Shown here: positions 7,180-15,016 of the stretch, one piece after another
Layout of the letters: each line of letters starts with the position of its first letter
Position numbering within the stretch: the first letter of the stretch is position 1
Assembly: GCA_016124795.1 (NCBI GenBank)
Contig: WGNB01000059.1
Location: forward strand, 1-64,000
DNA: 64,000 bases
DNA from: Rhodopseudomonas sp.
GTDB lineage: Bacteria; Pseudomonadota; Alphaproteobacteria; Rhizobiales; Xanthobacteraceae
Reading direction: 5' to 3'
Notes under the pieces: model-generated
The model's database searches: none
What the model was told of the DNA's origin: nothing
What the model saw: the letters and a program-made list of their open reading frames with translations, nothing else
Translations under genes and position numbers: made by a program

Positions 7180-8067
7180 ATGTTTGAAATCTTCGGCATT
7201 CCATCGATGGCCCTGTTCGGCCAATTGCTGATCGGGCTGATCAACGGCTCGTTCTACGCACTGCTCAGTCTGGGCTTGGCCGTCATCTTCGGCATGCTCA
7301 ACATCATCAATTTCAGCCACGGCGCGCAGTACATGATGGGCGCCTTCGCCGCCTATCTGCTGTTGAAGTTCACCGGGCTCGGCTACTGGCCGGCGCTGAT
7401 CGTGGCGCCGCTGCTGGTCGGCCTGTTCGGCGTCGTCATCGAGCGCACCATGTTGCGCTATCTTTACAAGCTCGATCATCTCTACGGCCTGCTGCTGACC
7501 TTCGGTCTGGCGCTGATCATCGAGGGCGTCGCGCGCAAGAATCTCGGCTCGGCCGGCTTGCCTTATGTGCTGCCGGACTCGTTGCAGGGCGGGCATAATC
7601 TCGGCTTCATGTTCCTGCCGAACTACCGCGCCTGGGTGATCGTCGCTTCGCTGGTGGTTTGCTTCGGCACCTGGTTCGCCATCGAGCGCACCCGGCTCGG
7701 CGCCTACTTGCGCGCCGCGACCGAGAACCCGACGCTGGTGCGCGCCTTCGGCATCAACGTGCCGGTGATGATCACGCTGACCTACGGCTTCGGCGTGGCG
7801 CTGGCCGCTTTCGCAGGCGTGATGGCGGCGCCGATCTATAACGTGTCGCCGCAGATGGGGTCGGACCTGATTATCGTCGTCTTCGCGGTGGTGGTGATCG
7901 GCGGCATGGGCTCGATCCTGGGCGCGATCATCACCGGCTTCGGCCTGGGTGTGGTCGAGGGCCTGACCAAGGTGTTCTTTCCGGAAGCGTCGAATACGGT
8001 GATTTTCGTGGTGATGGCGATTGTCCTGCTGGTGCGTCCGGCCGGCCTGTTCGGGCGGAGGGCCTGA
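7180..8067 (+). CDS. livH: ABC transporter permease, LivH type
   Basis: A 295-residue inner-membrane permease with about eight hydrophobic segments. The family-typical opening LINGSFYALLSLGLAVIFGM and NFSHGAQYMMGAF lie in the first 60 residues; ERTRLGAYLRAATENP, near residue 175, is the cytoplasmic coupling segment that meets the ATPases. The C terminus ends RPAGLFGRRA as in LivH. The stop shares one base with the next start (TGATG), so it is translationally coupled to livM. It is separated from the binding-protein gene by 153 bp with two hairpins. Confidence 0.87.
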   Translation: MFEIFGIPSMALFGQLLIGLINGSFYALLSLGLAVIFGMLNIINFSHGAQYMMGAFAAYLLLKFTGLGYWPALIVAPLLVGLFGVVIERTMLRYLYKLDHLYGLLLTFGLALIIEGVARKNLGSAGLPYVLPDSLQGGHNLGFMFLPNYRAWVIVASLVVCFGTWFAIERTRLGAYLRAATENPTLVRAFGINVPVMITLTYGFGVALAAFAGVMAAPIYNVSPQMGSDLIIVVFAVVVIGGMGSILGAIITGFGLGVVEGLTKVFFPEASNTVIFVVMAIVLLVRPAGLFGRRA

Positions 8068-9050
8068 TGGATACCCAGTTCGAGATCAAGGCCGCGCCGC
8101 CGCACGGCGCATCGCCCTCGGTGTGGCGCGACAACAGCGAGACGATCCTGTTTGTCATCATGGCGGTCGGACTGATCGTCGCGCCGTTCTTCACCTATCC
8201 GCTGTTCCTGATGGAGGCGATGTGCTTCGCGCTATTCGCCTGCGCGTTCAATTTGCTGATCGGTTATGTCGGGCTGCTGTCCTTCGGCCATGCGCTCTAT
8301 TTCGGCTGGGGCGCCTATCTGTCGGCCTATGCCGCCAAATCCTGGGGGCTGACGCCGGAACTGGCGATCCTGACCGGCACCGCGACGGCGGCCTTGTGCG
8401 GCGTCGTCGCCGGTTCGCTGGCGATCCGCCGCCAGGGCATCTATTTCGCGATGATCACGCTGGCGCTGGCGCAGATGATGTATTTCTTCGCCCTGCAGGT
8501 GAAGCTGACCGGCGGCGAGGACGGCATCCAGGCGGTGCCGCGCGGCTTCCTGTTCGGCCTGATCGATCTGCGCAACGAAGCGGCGATGTATGTCGTGGTG
8601 CTGGCGATCTTCCTCGCCGGCTTTCTGTTCATCTACCGGATCATCCATTCGCCGTTCGGCGAGGTGCTCAAGGCCATCCGCGAGAACGAGCCGCGGGCGA
8701 TCTCGCTCGGCTACAAGACCGAGCGTTACAAGCTGATCGCCTTCGTGCTGTCGGCGACGCTGGCCGGGCTCGCCGGCTCGACCAAGGCGATCGTCGTGCA
8801 ACTGGCGTCGCTGACCGATGTCAACTGGCCGATGTCAGGCGAGGTCGTGCTGATGACGCTGGTCGGCGGGCTGGGGACGATCTTCGGGCCGATCGTCGGC
8901 TCCTTCGTGATTCTGGTGATGCAGTACAAGCTGTCGGTGGTCGGCGAATGGGTGCTGGTGATCCAGGGCGCCATTTTCGTGGCCTGCGTGCTGCTGTTCC
9001 GGCGCGGCGTGATCGGTGAGATCGCCGCCAAGCTGCGCATCAAGCTGTAA
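8067..9050 (+). CDS. livM: ABC transporter permease, LivM type
   Basis: The 327-residue partner permease. After a hydrophilic start of about 25 residues it shows the LivM pattern: NLLIGYVGLLSFGHALYFG near residue 70, a FAMITLALAQM helix near 130, and the coupling loop SPFGEVLKAIRENEPRA near 205. The conserved GEVVLMTLVGGLGTIFGP lies near residue 265. It completes the five-component importer and is followed by a strong hairpin. Confidence 0.87.
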   Translation: MDTQFEIKAAPPHGASPSVWRDNSETILFVIMAVGLIVAPFFTYPLFLMEAMCFALFACAFNLLIGYVGLLSFGHALYFGWGAYLSAYAAKSWGLTPELAILTGTATAALCGVVAGSLAIRRQGIYFAMITLALAQMMYFFALQVKLTGGEDGIQAVPRGFLFGLIDLRNEAAMYVVVLAIFLAGFLFIYRIIHSPFGEVLKAIRENEPRAISLGYKTERYKLIAFVLSATLAGLAGSTKAIVVQLASLTDVNWPMSGEVVLMTLVGGLGTIFGPIVGSFVILVMQYKLSVVGEWVLVIQGAIFVACVLLFRRGVIGEIAAKLRIKL

Positions 9051-9062
9051 CCGGCGCCGCCG

Positions 9063-9087
9063 GGCCGGCCCGGCAACCGGGCCGGCC
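9063..9087 (+). terminator. Strong GC stem-loop after the importer operon
   Basis: GGCCGGCCCGG and CCGGGCCGGCC make a perfect 11-bp stem closed by a CAA loop, 13 nt after the livM stop. There is no run of Us, so termination would be weak or factor-assisted. Confidence 0.5.
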
Positions 9088-9132
9088 GCGCGCCGAGGGG
9101 CGGTGCGGGACCGCCGTTATCGCACTGCACAA

Positions 9133-9146
9133 TTGAGTTAGATCAA
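9133..9146. promoter_or_regulatory. FNR/FixK-like box upstream of the dioxygenase gene
   Basis: TTGAG-TTAG-ATCAA matches the FNR/FixK/Anr consensus TTGAT-N4-ATCAA at 9 of 10 defined positions. It is centred about 62 bp upstream of the dioxygenase start codon. Oxygen-responsive control of an O2-dependent enzyme would make sense but is inferred from the motif alone. Confidence 0.4.
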
Positions 9147-9201
9147 CATTCCCTGAGCGGCATCCGGCAATTTGGTTACGGGAGAAACCAAGGAGGCGGA
9201 T

Positions 9202-10215
9202 ATGACGGCGCAGGCGGAACCTCTTCATGACATTGCCCACCTCGGCAACGTCGAGCTTTTCACGCCCAAGCCGGACAAGAGCCTGTGGTACTTCCGCGAC
9301 CTGCTCGGCATGGAGATCGCGCATGAGGCCGGAGACTCGGTCTATCTGCGCGGCTACGGCGACTACGCCACCTCGACCCTCAAGCTGACCGCGGCGGCCA
9401 CCAATGGCGTCGGCTGCGTGTCGTGGCGCACCACCAGCCCGCAGGCGCTGGAGCGCCGGGCCAAGGCGATCGAGGCCGCCGGCCTCGGCATCGGCTGGAC
9501 CAATGGCGATTACGGCCGCGGCCGGGCCTATCGCTTCCGCGACCCGGACGGCCACATCATGGAAATCTATTACGAAGAGCAGAAGTACATCGCGCCGCCG
9601 GAATTGCATTCCAACCTGAAAAACCTGCCGCAGAAATTCACCGGTCGCGGCGCCGGCGTCCGGCGCATCGACCATCTGGCGCTGCTGGCCAAGGACGTCG
9701 AGGCCAATCGTAAATTCTCGCAGGACCTGCTCGGCTTCCAGCTCCGCGAGCAGGTCCGTTACGACCAGGGCAAGACCGAGATCGGCTCCTGGATGAGCCC
9801 GACCGCGATCCACCACCAGCTCGCTTACGTCGTCGACGTGAAGGGCGCGCACGGCCGGCTGCATCATTTCTCGATGTGGGTCGATAACCGCGACGACGTG
9901 ATGCGCGCCGCCGACATCCTGACCGAGAACGGCATTTTCATCGAAGCCGGCCCGTCGAAGCACAACAATTCGCAGGGCTTTTATCTCTACAGCTACGAGC
10001 CGGGCGGCAACCGCGTCGAGGTCTATTCGTCGAGCTTCCTGGTGGTGGCGCCGGACTGGGAGCCGGTGACCTGGAACGAGGAAGAGCGCGGCACCGGCAC
10101 TTATTGGGGCGCGACGCTGCCCGACAGCTTCATTCAATACGCGACGCCGGACGTGCAGGGCAGCGTGGCGGCGACGCCCGAGGTCCTCAAGGAAGCGATC
10201 GCCTCGCTGTCGTAA
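9202..10215 (+). CDS. Extradiol ring-cleavage dioxygenase (catechol 2,3-dioxygenase-like, VOC superfamily)
   Basis: A 337-residue two-domain type I extradiol dioxygenase that would open a catechol-type ring with O2 and Fe(II). The N-terminal VOC domain covers roughly residues 10-130 and the catalytic domain 150-280. Expected iron ligands are visible as His158 (RRIDHLALLA), His222 (LHHFSMWV) and Glu273 (NRVEVYSSS). The ATG at 9202 has AAGGAGG 5 nt upstream, so the longer frame from 9172 is not used. It lies downstream of the importer and shares the locus with hpaH and hpaI; homoprotocatechuate is therefore the likely substrate, although the sequence reads as generic catechol 2,3-dioxygenase. 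A FNR-like box lies upstream. Confidence 0.82.
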   Translation: MTAQAEPLHDIAHLGNVELFTPKPDKSLWYFRDLLGMEIAHEAGDSVYLRGYGDYATSTLKLTAAATNGVGCVSWRTTSPQALERRAKAIEAAGLGIGWTNGDYGRGRAYRFRDPDGHIMEIYYEEQKYIAPPELHSNLKNLPQKFTGRGAGVRRIDHLALLAKDVEANRKFSQDLLGFQLREQVRYDQGKTEIGSWMSPTAIHHQLAYVVDVKGAHGRLHHFSMWVDNRDDVMRAADILTENGIFIEAGPSKHNNSQGFYLYSYEPGGNRVEVYSSSFLVVAPDWEPVTWNEEERGTGTYWGATLPDSFIQYATPDVQGSVAATPEVLKEAIASLS

Positions 10216-10509
10216 GGCGGTTGGCGGCGGAGCGGTCGCGGCGGCCCGTGCCGCGCCGGTCGGCGACGCCGATGACGTTTTTTTTAAACCGTTGTGAAAC
10301 GCGCCGACCAGGCCACGGTCATCCACCGTTGCGTGGCCGCCGCGTCTTGCCAAATCGGGCGGCTAGACTCTTTAAAGCACACGCGAATCAGCTTATCCGT
10401 GTACAGGTTATTAACACCTGTGTGCGGTCGTCAGTGTTTGTTTGCTGATCGTTACCGTTTGATTAACGATCAAGGAGTAGACGATTCGGCACTCGCCACG
10501 GGCTACGCC
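10216..10509. promoter_or_regulatory. Gene-free region with two dyads upstream of the TIGR03809-like gene
   Basis: About 290 bp with a T8 run at 10276-10284. Two dyads stand out: ACAGGT-TATTAAC-ACCTGT at 10403-10421, and GATCGTTA (10447-10454) facing TAACGATC (10464-10471). The second overlaps TTGAT-TAACG-ATCAA (10459-10473), which resembles a FixK/FNR box but with a 5-nt instead of 4-nt spacer. These are candidate operators or promoter elements; no -35/-10 pair was convincing. Confidence 0.4.
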
Positions 10510-10983
10510 ATGCATGTTATTTCCGATGCTCCGAATTTCACGAAAATCGCGCTGAAATGGCACGATCTGGCGGAGCGCCGCCTCGATTATTACACCGAGC
10601 TGTATCGCAGCGGCCGCTATAAGCACTATTACACCCAGGAACGCTTCGCGCTTCGGATGCTCGAGGTGATCGAGGCCGCCAAGCAGTGGCGTGTGCTGGC
10701 CGGACTGCCGCGCGAGAAGCGGCCCGAGGGCGAGGCGGCGGCAAAGGGGCAGACGACGGTCGGCGCGGCTTCGGCCAGCGCCAAAGTGGCCGAGATCAAA
10801 GCCGCCGATATCAAAGCGGCCAGTGTCAAAGCCGGCAGCTCAAAAGCGGACAGCGTGAAAGCGGAAACGTCAAAGATGGAAGCCGTGAAGGCCGATGGTG
10901 CGAAGGCCGACAGCCTGAAATCAGACAGCCGCAAATCGGAAAGCCCCGTGCGCCGCGCCGCCGGTCTACGTCCCGCCGCATGA
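10510..10983 (+). CDS. Conserved hypothetical protein, TIGR03809-like, with Lys/Ala-rich repetitive tail
   Basis: A 157-residue protein of unknown function. Residues 1-75 contain the conserved part (IALKWHDLAERRLDYYTELY, then RSGRYKHYYTQERFALRMLE), which I recognise as the TIGR03809 type known from Bradyrhizobium and Rhodopseudomonas. Residues from about 80 on are low complexity, built of repeated KA-x-S/D units such as IKAADIKAASVKAGSSKADS. The frame is open upstream to 10294, but the conserved region fits the ATG at 10510. The stop overlaps the ATG of the cytochrome c gene (ATGA), so the two are coupled. The tail is charged and probably disordered; it could bind nucleic acid or another partner. 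Confidence 0.65.
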   Translation: MHVISDAPNFTKIALKWHDLAERRLDYYTELYRSGRYKHYYTQERFALRMLEVIEAAKQWRVLAGLPREKRPEGEAAAKGQTTVGAASASAKVAEIKAADIKAASVKAGSSKADSVKAETSKMEAVKADGAKADSLKSDSRKSESPVRRAAGLRPAA

Positions 10984-11414
10984 TTGCGTTTCGACGTTTC
11001 GCGGCCGGTGCCATCGTGTCGATCGCTATCCTTGCTGCGGCGGGCGCCTTCGCCGCGCTGTCGGCATCGTCGGCCTTGGCCGCGCCCAAAGACGCACCCA
11101 AGGACGTACCCAAGAACGCACCCAATGCGGCGGCTGACGAACAGGATCAGCCCGATCCCGAAGACCTCAAGCTCGGCGAGCAGCTTCTGACGCGTGATTG
11201 CGCGTCCTGTCACGCCGTCGGCCGCACGGGCGTCAGCCCACACAAAGGCGCGCCGGCTTTCCGCACCCTCGGCCAGCGCTATCCGATTGAATCGCTGGAA
11301 GAAGCGCTCGGCGAAGGCATCATGTCCGGCCATCCCGACATGCCGGAATTTAATTTTGACGCCGACCAGGTCGGTGCCATTATCGATTATCTGAAGTCGA
11401 TCCAGACCCGCTGA
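10980..11414 (+). CDS. Small class I cytochrome c, exported
   Basis: A 144-residue protein with an N-terminal hydrophobic signal segment (residues 8-35, ending ALAAP), a short Lys/Pro linker and one monohaem domain. Haem attachment is CASCH (Cys74, Cys77, His78), and Met121 in HPDMPEF is the likely sixth ligand. It would act as a periplasmic electron carrier. The ATG overlaps the preceding stop by 4 nt. Neighbouring genes do not identify the redox partner. The adjacent old yellow enzyme gene is a separate reading frame about 80 nt downstream. Confidence 0.85.
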   Translation: MIAFRRFAAGAIVSIAILAAAGAFAALSASSALAAPKDAPKDVPKNAPNAAADEQDQPDPEDLKLGEQLLTRDCASCHAVGRTGVSPHKGAPAFRTLGQRYPIESLEEALGEGIMSGHPDMPEFNFDADQVGAIIDYLKSIQTR

Positions 11415-11492
11415 TCGCCGGGCCGGTGCATCGTCTTTGCCCGCCGGCTGTCGTCCCCTCGCGTGACGCGAGATTCCCAAGATGAGTGTCCC

Positions 11493-12587
11493 ATGACCAG
11501 TGCGCTGTTTTCGCCGTTCTCTCTGGCTGGTCTCGATCTGGCCAACCGTCTGGTGGTATCGCCGATGTGCCAATATTCCGGCGACGATGGCTGCGCCAAT
11601 GACTGGCATCTGATGCATCTCGGCATGCTGGCCAATTCCGGCGCCGGGCTGGTCGTCGTCGAGGCCACCCATGTCGAACGCCACGGCCGCATCACCCATG
11701 GTTGCCTCGGGCTTTATTCCGACAATAACGAAGCGGCGCTCGCCCGCGTCATGGCCAGCGCGCGCCGCGCCGGCACCGCCAAATTTGGCATTCAACTGGC
11801 GCATTCCGGCCGCAAGGGTTCGGCACAGAAGCCCTGGGAAGGGCCGGTGTCGCTGAAGGCCGACGCAGATCCGTGGCAGACCATCGCCGCGTCGCCGATC
11901 CCTTTCGGCGACAACTGGCAGACGCCGCGCGAGGCGACTGAGGCCGATATCGAACGGGTGATCGAGGCTTTTGCCGCGTCGGCCCGCCGCGCGCTGCGCA
12001 TCGGCTTCGACGAGATTGAACTGCATCTGGCGCACGGCTACCTGCTGCACGGCTTCATGTCGCCATTGTCGAACAAGCGCACGGATCGCTATGGCGGCAG
12101 TTTCGAGAACCGGATGCGGTTTCCGCTGGCGGTCGCCAAGGCGGTCCGTGCGGTGGTGCCGAAAGGCGTGGCGCTCGGCGCGCGCATCACCGGTTCGGAC
12201 TGGCGCGACGGCGGCCTGACACCGGACGACGCGGTGGCGGCGGCCAAGATGCTGAAGGCCGAAGGTCTCGATTTCATCTGCGTGTCGTCGGGCGGCGTCG
12301 CGGCCGATATCCGCAATCCGACCGAGGCGGGCTACAACGTCGCGATTGCCGCGCGCGTCAAGCATGAAGCCGGCATCGCCACCCGCACCGTCGGGTTGAT
12401 CATCAAGCCGGAGCAGGCGGAGGCCGTGGTCGCCTCCGGTCAGGCCGATATGGTGGCGGCGGCGCGCATCTTCCTCGACGATCCGCATTGGGGCTGGCAC
12501 GCCGCCAAGGCGCTCGGCGCCGACGTGCCGCGTCCGGTGCAATATGCCCGCGCCGGACCGGCGCTGTGGGCGCCGGCCAAGGGCTAG
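11493..12587 (+). CDS. NADH:flavin oxidoreductase, old yellow enzyme family (YqjM-like)
   Basis: A 364-residue FMN-binding TIM barrel that reduces activated C=C bonds with NAD(P)H. Visible features are the YqjM-type N-terminal PMCQYSGDDGCAND with the redox-tuning Cys near residue 26, QLAHSGRKGSAQKPWEG near 100, the His pair in HLAHGYLLHGF with SNKRTDRYGGSFENR after it, and the phosphate-binding AAARIFLDDPHW near the C terminus. The ATG at 11493 was chosen over a GTG at 11463 by alignment with family length. The physiological substrate is unknown; enoates or quinones from aromatic breakdown are possible. Confidence 0.83.
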   Translation: MTSALFSPFSLAGLDLANRLVVSPMCQYSGDDGCANDWHLMHLGMLANSGAGLVVVEATHVERHGRITHGCLGLYSDNNEAALARVMASARRAGTAKFGIQLAHSGRKGSAQKPWEGPVSLKADADPWQTIAASPIPFGDNWQTPREATEADIERVIEAFAASARRALRIGFDEIELHLAHGYLLHGFMSPLSNKRTDRYGGSFENRMRFPLAVAKAVRAVVPKGVALGARITGSDWRDGGLTPDDAVAAAKMLKAEGLDFICVSSGGVAADIRNPTEAGYNVAIAARVKHEAGIATRTVGLIIKPEQAEAVVASGQADMVAAARIFLDDPHWGWHAAKALGADVPRPVQYARAGPALWAPAKG

Positions 12588-12635
12588 TTAGGAAGGCCGA
12601 ATTAGGAAGGCCTGGTTAGCTGCGATTTAAAAAAT

Positions 12636-12671
12636 TGGCCGGGCTTGCGGGTGGCACCGCAAGCCCGGCCA
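12636..12671. terminator. Bidirectional intrinsic terminator
   Basis: A 15-bp perfect stem (GGCCGGGCTTGCGG facing CCGCAAGCCCGGCC, plus one T-A pair) around the loop GTGGCA lies between convergent genes. On the minus strand it is followed by a U-rich stretch (AATTTTTTAAA), a canonical terminator for the DoxX gene. On the plus strand the tail is weaker. Confidence 0.8.
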
Positions 12672-12692
12672 TTTGATTTGAAGCCTTGTCGA

Positions 12693-13175
12693 TCAGCCGA
12701 ACAGCGGACGCAGCGCCGGATATTGTTCAGGCACCTGCCACTTCTCGAGCAGGCCATCGAGGCCGAAGATATGGCCGGCGCGGTGCGCAATGAGATAGAC
12801 CAGCGCCGTCGCATAGACCAGGTGATAATCGATGAAGAGGCTCAGGTGGTCGCCGATGAAGGGCCACTTCATATGCGCGAAGTAGTATGTGATCATCAGC
12901 AGAATGCCGAACGGCGCGCTGGCGCGGACCATCAGCCCCGATACCAGCGACAGCCCGATCAGCAGATGGCCCCACTTCACCAGCACGTCGGTGATAGGCA
13001 GGATTGCGGGCTTGGCGAAGAACGCAAAGGCATTGTGAAACGTATCGACATGCGTCAGGAAGGCGCCGGTGTCGTAGTGCTCGAGGATCTGCCACGATCC
13101 CGCGTAAAGAAAGACCCAGCCGATAAGAACCCGCAAGGTGAAGATGACGAAGCGATCGACTCTTGTTTCGGTCAT
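12693..13175 (-). CDS. DoxX-family membrane protein
   Basis: A 160-residue integral membrane protein with four predicted helices. It begins TLRVLIGWVFLYAGSWQILE, the DoxX-type first helix; KWGHLLIGLSLVSGL follows, then FGILLMITYYFAH and a last segment at ATALVYLIAH. DoxX proteins are linked to thiosulfate:quinone oxidation or redox stress but most have no known role. The ATG at 13175 has AGGAAA upstream. It is monocistronic and ends at a strong bidirectional terminator. Confidence 0.75.
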   Translation of the reverse strand: MTETRVDRFVIFTLRVLIGWVFLYAGSWQILEHYDTGAFLTHVDTFHNAFAFFAKPAILPITDVLVKWGHLLIGLSLVSGLMVRASAPFGILLMITYYFAHMKWPFIGDHLSLFIDYHLVYATALVYLIAHRAGHIFGLDGLLEKWQVPEQYPALRPLFG

Positions 13176-13367
13176 TGCCGTTTCCTGTTCCCGCCGCCCG
13201 ATAGGATTGAAGATGACAATGACTATCGTTTGCGGAACCGCGGCGCATATTGATGTGCCTCAAAGGCGAGGATGAACAATTGTCCATGTTGGCGCCGCGA
13301 GCGCGGTTGTGATGGCAGATTGTATTTTAGAATTGGAATATGTTGACCGTCATTGCGTTCATTGCCC

Positions 13368-14054
13368 TCATGGCGCAACGCCATAGCCATAAGCGCGCGC
13401 CAGCTTCGCCGGATCGACGCCGCAATAGTAAGCCAGTCGCAGCCGCCACATTAGCAGGATCGTACGCATGACGCCTTTCTCGCGCCAGCGCCGGCCCGAG
13501 GTCGTCACTTGCGCGCTCAGACATAGTGGCCGGCCGAGGCGCTTGAGCCGGGCCGACAGCGCGATGTCTTCCATCAACGCGATCGGCGGAAAGCCGCCGA
13601 CCCGGTCGAAGGCGGCGCGGGTCATGAACATCGCCTGATCGCCGGTGCAGATCGCGGTGAGACGCGAACGCAGGTTCATCATCGCCGCCACCAGGCGCAG
13701 GAGGCCGCCGCTGTCGAAGCCGACATCGAAGCGGCCCCAGTGGCGTTGCGATCGCGCGAGGCCTTCGGCTACCAGCATGTCTGCGGCCGGCGGCAATGCG
13801 GTGTCGGCGTGCAGAAACAGCAGCACATCGCCATGCGCGGCCTGCGCGCCGGCATTCATCTGGCTGGCCCGGCCGCGCGGCGCGGTGACGACGACATCGG
13901 CGCGGGTGCGCGCCAGATCGCATGTGGCGTCACGGCTGCCGCCATCGGCAACGATGATCTCGACGCCGCGCGCGCGATAGTCTTGCAGGGCATCGAGCGC
14001 CGCCGCGATCCGCGTGGCTTCGTTCAGAACCGGCATGACGATGGACAGGCTCAC
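13368..14054 (-). CDS. TIGR04283-type glycosyltransferase (arsenosugar cluster associated)
   Basis: A 228-residue GT-A family 2 glycosyltransferase. It opens VSLSIVMPVLNEATRIAAAL, with the nucleotide-sugar Asp in IIVADGGSRDAT near residue 50 and the DxD-like LFLHADTALP near 90; MEDIALSARLKRLG near 170 is the acceptor-side acidic motif. This resembles the TIGR04283 family found with radical SAM ArsS. The GTG at 14054 overlaps the upstream stop as GTGA, matching the coupling seen one gene earlier, so it was preferred over the longer frame from 14144. It probably transfers a sugar or glycerol-like group in arsenosugar assembly; this role is from genomic association, not shown here. Confidence 0.78.
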   Translation of the reverse strand: MSLSIVMPVLNEATRIAAALDALQDYRARGVEIIVADGGSRDATCDLARTRADVVVTAPRGRASQMNAGAQAAHGDVLLFLHADTALPPAADMLVAEGLARSQRHWGRFDVGFDSGGLLRLVAAMMNLRSRLTAICTGDQAMFMTRAAFDRVGGFPPIALMEDIALSARLKRLGRPLCLSAQVTTSGRRWREKGVMRTILLMWRLRLAYYCGVDPAKLARAYGYGVAP

Positions 14055-15016
14055 GGCCGGGGCCGCGCCTGCGCGATCGCGTAATCGGGGCCGTCGACGA
14101 TGCGCCGGTAATAGGATTCGTAAGCGGGCGAGCCCGGCGGCCATCGCGTCAGGAAGCGGCGGAGGAAGTCGTCGGCGTTGTAATCGACCGCCAGCGCATC
14201 GATATGGAGTCCGTCGCGGCGCAGGCCATAGAGCGGCCGGTGCGGTGACGGTGTGGTGGCAATGCGGGTGATGACGCCGCGTCGGTCGCCGGCGAAGTTC
14301 GGCATCCCGGCCGCGCCGTTATTGACGACGGTCAGCCGGCCGGCGGGCAGGTCGAAGTCGCGCAAGGCGGCAAGACATGTATGCGTTGAGGCGAAGACAT
14401 CGACGTGCGACGCCGCCGCGATAGCGGCGAGCCAGTCGCGCCGCCTGGGATGGTCGAGTTCGTCGTGCGCGAAGCGCCAGCCGGCGAGCGCCGCCGCGTC
14501 GCCGTGGACGATGCCGATCGTCAGCGCGCCGATGCGCGCCACCAGATGCATCGGCAATTGCGCCAGCCGGGCGCGCGTTGACGGCGGCGTCACGGTCCGC
14601 AGATGGTCGATGATCTCGTTCGAGCGCGTCACGACGTCGCCCGACACGCTCGGCGGATAAGCGCAACCGCAGCCGGCGCCGATATCGCCCGGCCGCGCCA
14701 CTTCGGTTTCGACATTGCCGCGCAGCGTGCGATAGGGCGCGACGCCGCGCTCGATGGCGGCGAACCAGTCGGCTTGCGCGTCGAACCAGTGGAAGTCGCC
14801 GTTGAACACGATCTGCGGCGGCGTTTGCTCGTGCGCGGCCATCGCCTCGATCGCGCGCAGCGCGGCGTCATTGCCGTAGAGCCCGCCGACGACATAAAGC
14901 GTGTCGGCGGCGAAGTCCGGCGCGCGGTTCAAGACGCCCGGCGCGTAAGCATAATCGATCGGGCAGACCCGGCCGGGCGCGTCGTCCGGCGTCTGTCGCG
15001 GCGCGGCGACGGTCAC
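14051..15016 (-). CDS. Metallophosphoesterase-like protein with degenerate first metal motif
   Basis: A 321-residue protein with a calcineurin-like fold. Most motifs survive: NGDFHWFD (GD), LRGNVETE (GN[HD/E]), GIVHGD (His) and ASTHTC (GHxH region). The first motif, normally DxHGN, reads GGLYGN, so at residues 45 and 47 the metal-ligating Asp and His are replaced by Gly and Tyr. This predicts altered metal binding or loss of hydrolase activity. It starts at a GTG whose last bases overlap the arsS stop (GTGA) and has AAGGAAG upstream. It lies between arsS and the glycosyltransferase, so it is likely part of the same pathway, perhaps handling a nucleotide or phosphate intermediate. Confidence 0.7.
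   Translation of the reverse strand: MTVAAPRQTPDDAPGRVCPIDYAYAPGVLNRAPDFAADTLYVVGGLYGNDAALRAIEAMAAHEQTPPQIVFNGDFHWFDAQADWFAAIERGVAPYRTLRGNVETEVARPGDIGAGCGCAYPPSVSGDVVTRSNEIIDHLRTVTPPSTRARLAQLPMHLVARIGALTIGIVHGDAAALAGWRFAHDELDHPRRRDWLAAIAAASHVDVFASTHTCLAALRDFDLPAGRLTVVNNGAAGMPNFAGDRRGVITRIATTPSPHRPLYGLRRDGLHIDALAVDYNADDFLRRFLTRWPPGSPAYESYYRRIVDGPDYAIAQARPRP

Noticed and set aside
10459-10473. FixK box TTGAT-N5-ATCAA as a confirmed site
   Set aside because: The half-sites are perfect but the spacer is five instead of four bases, which normally abolishes FNR/FixK recognition; it is kept only as part of a dyad.
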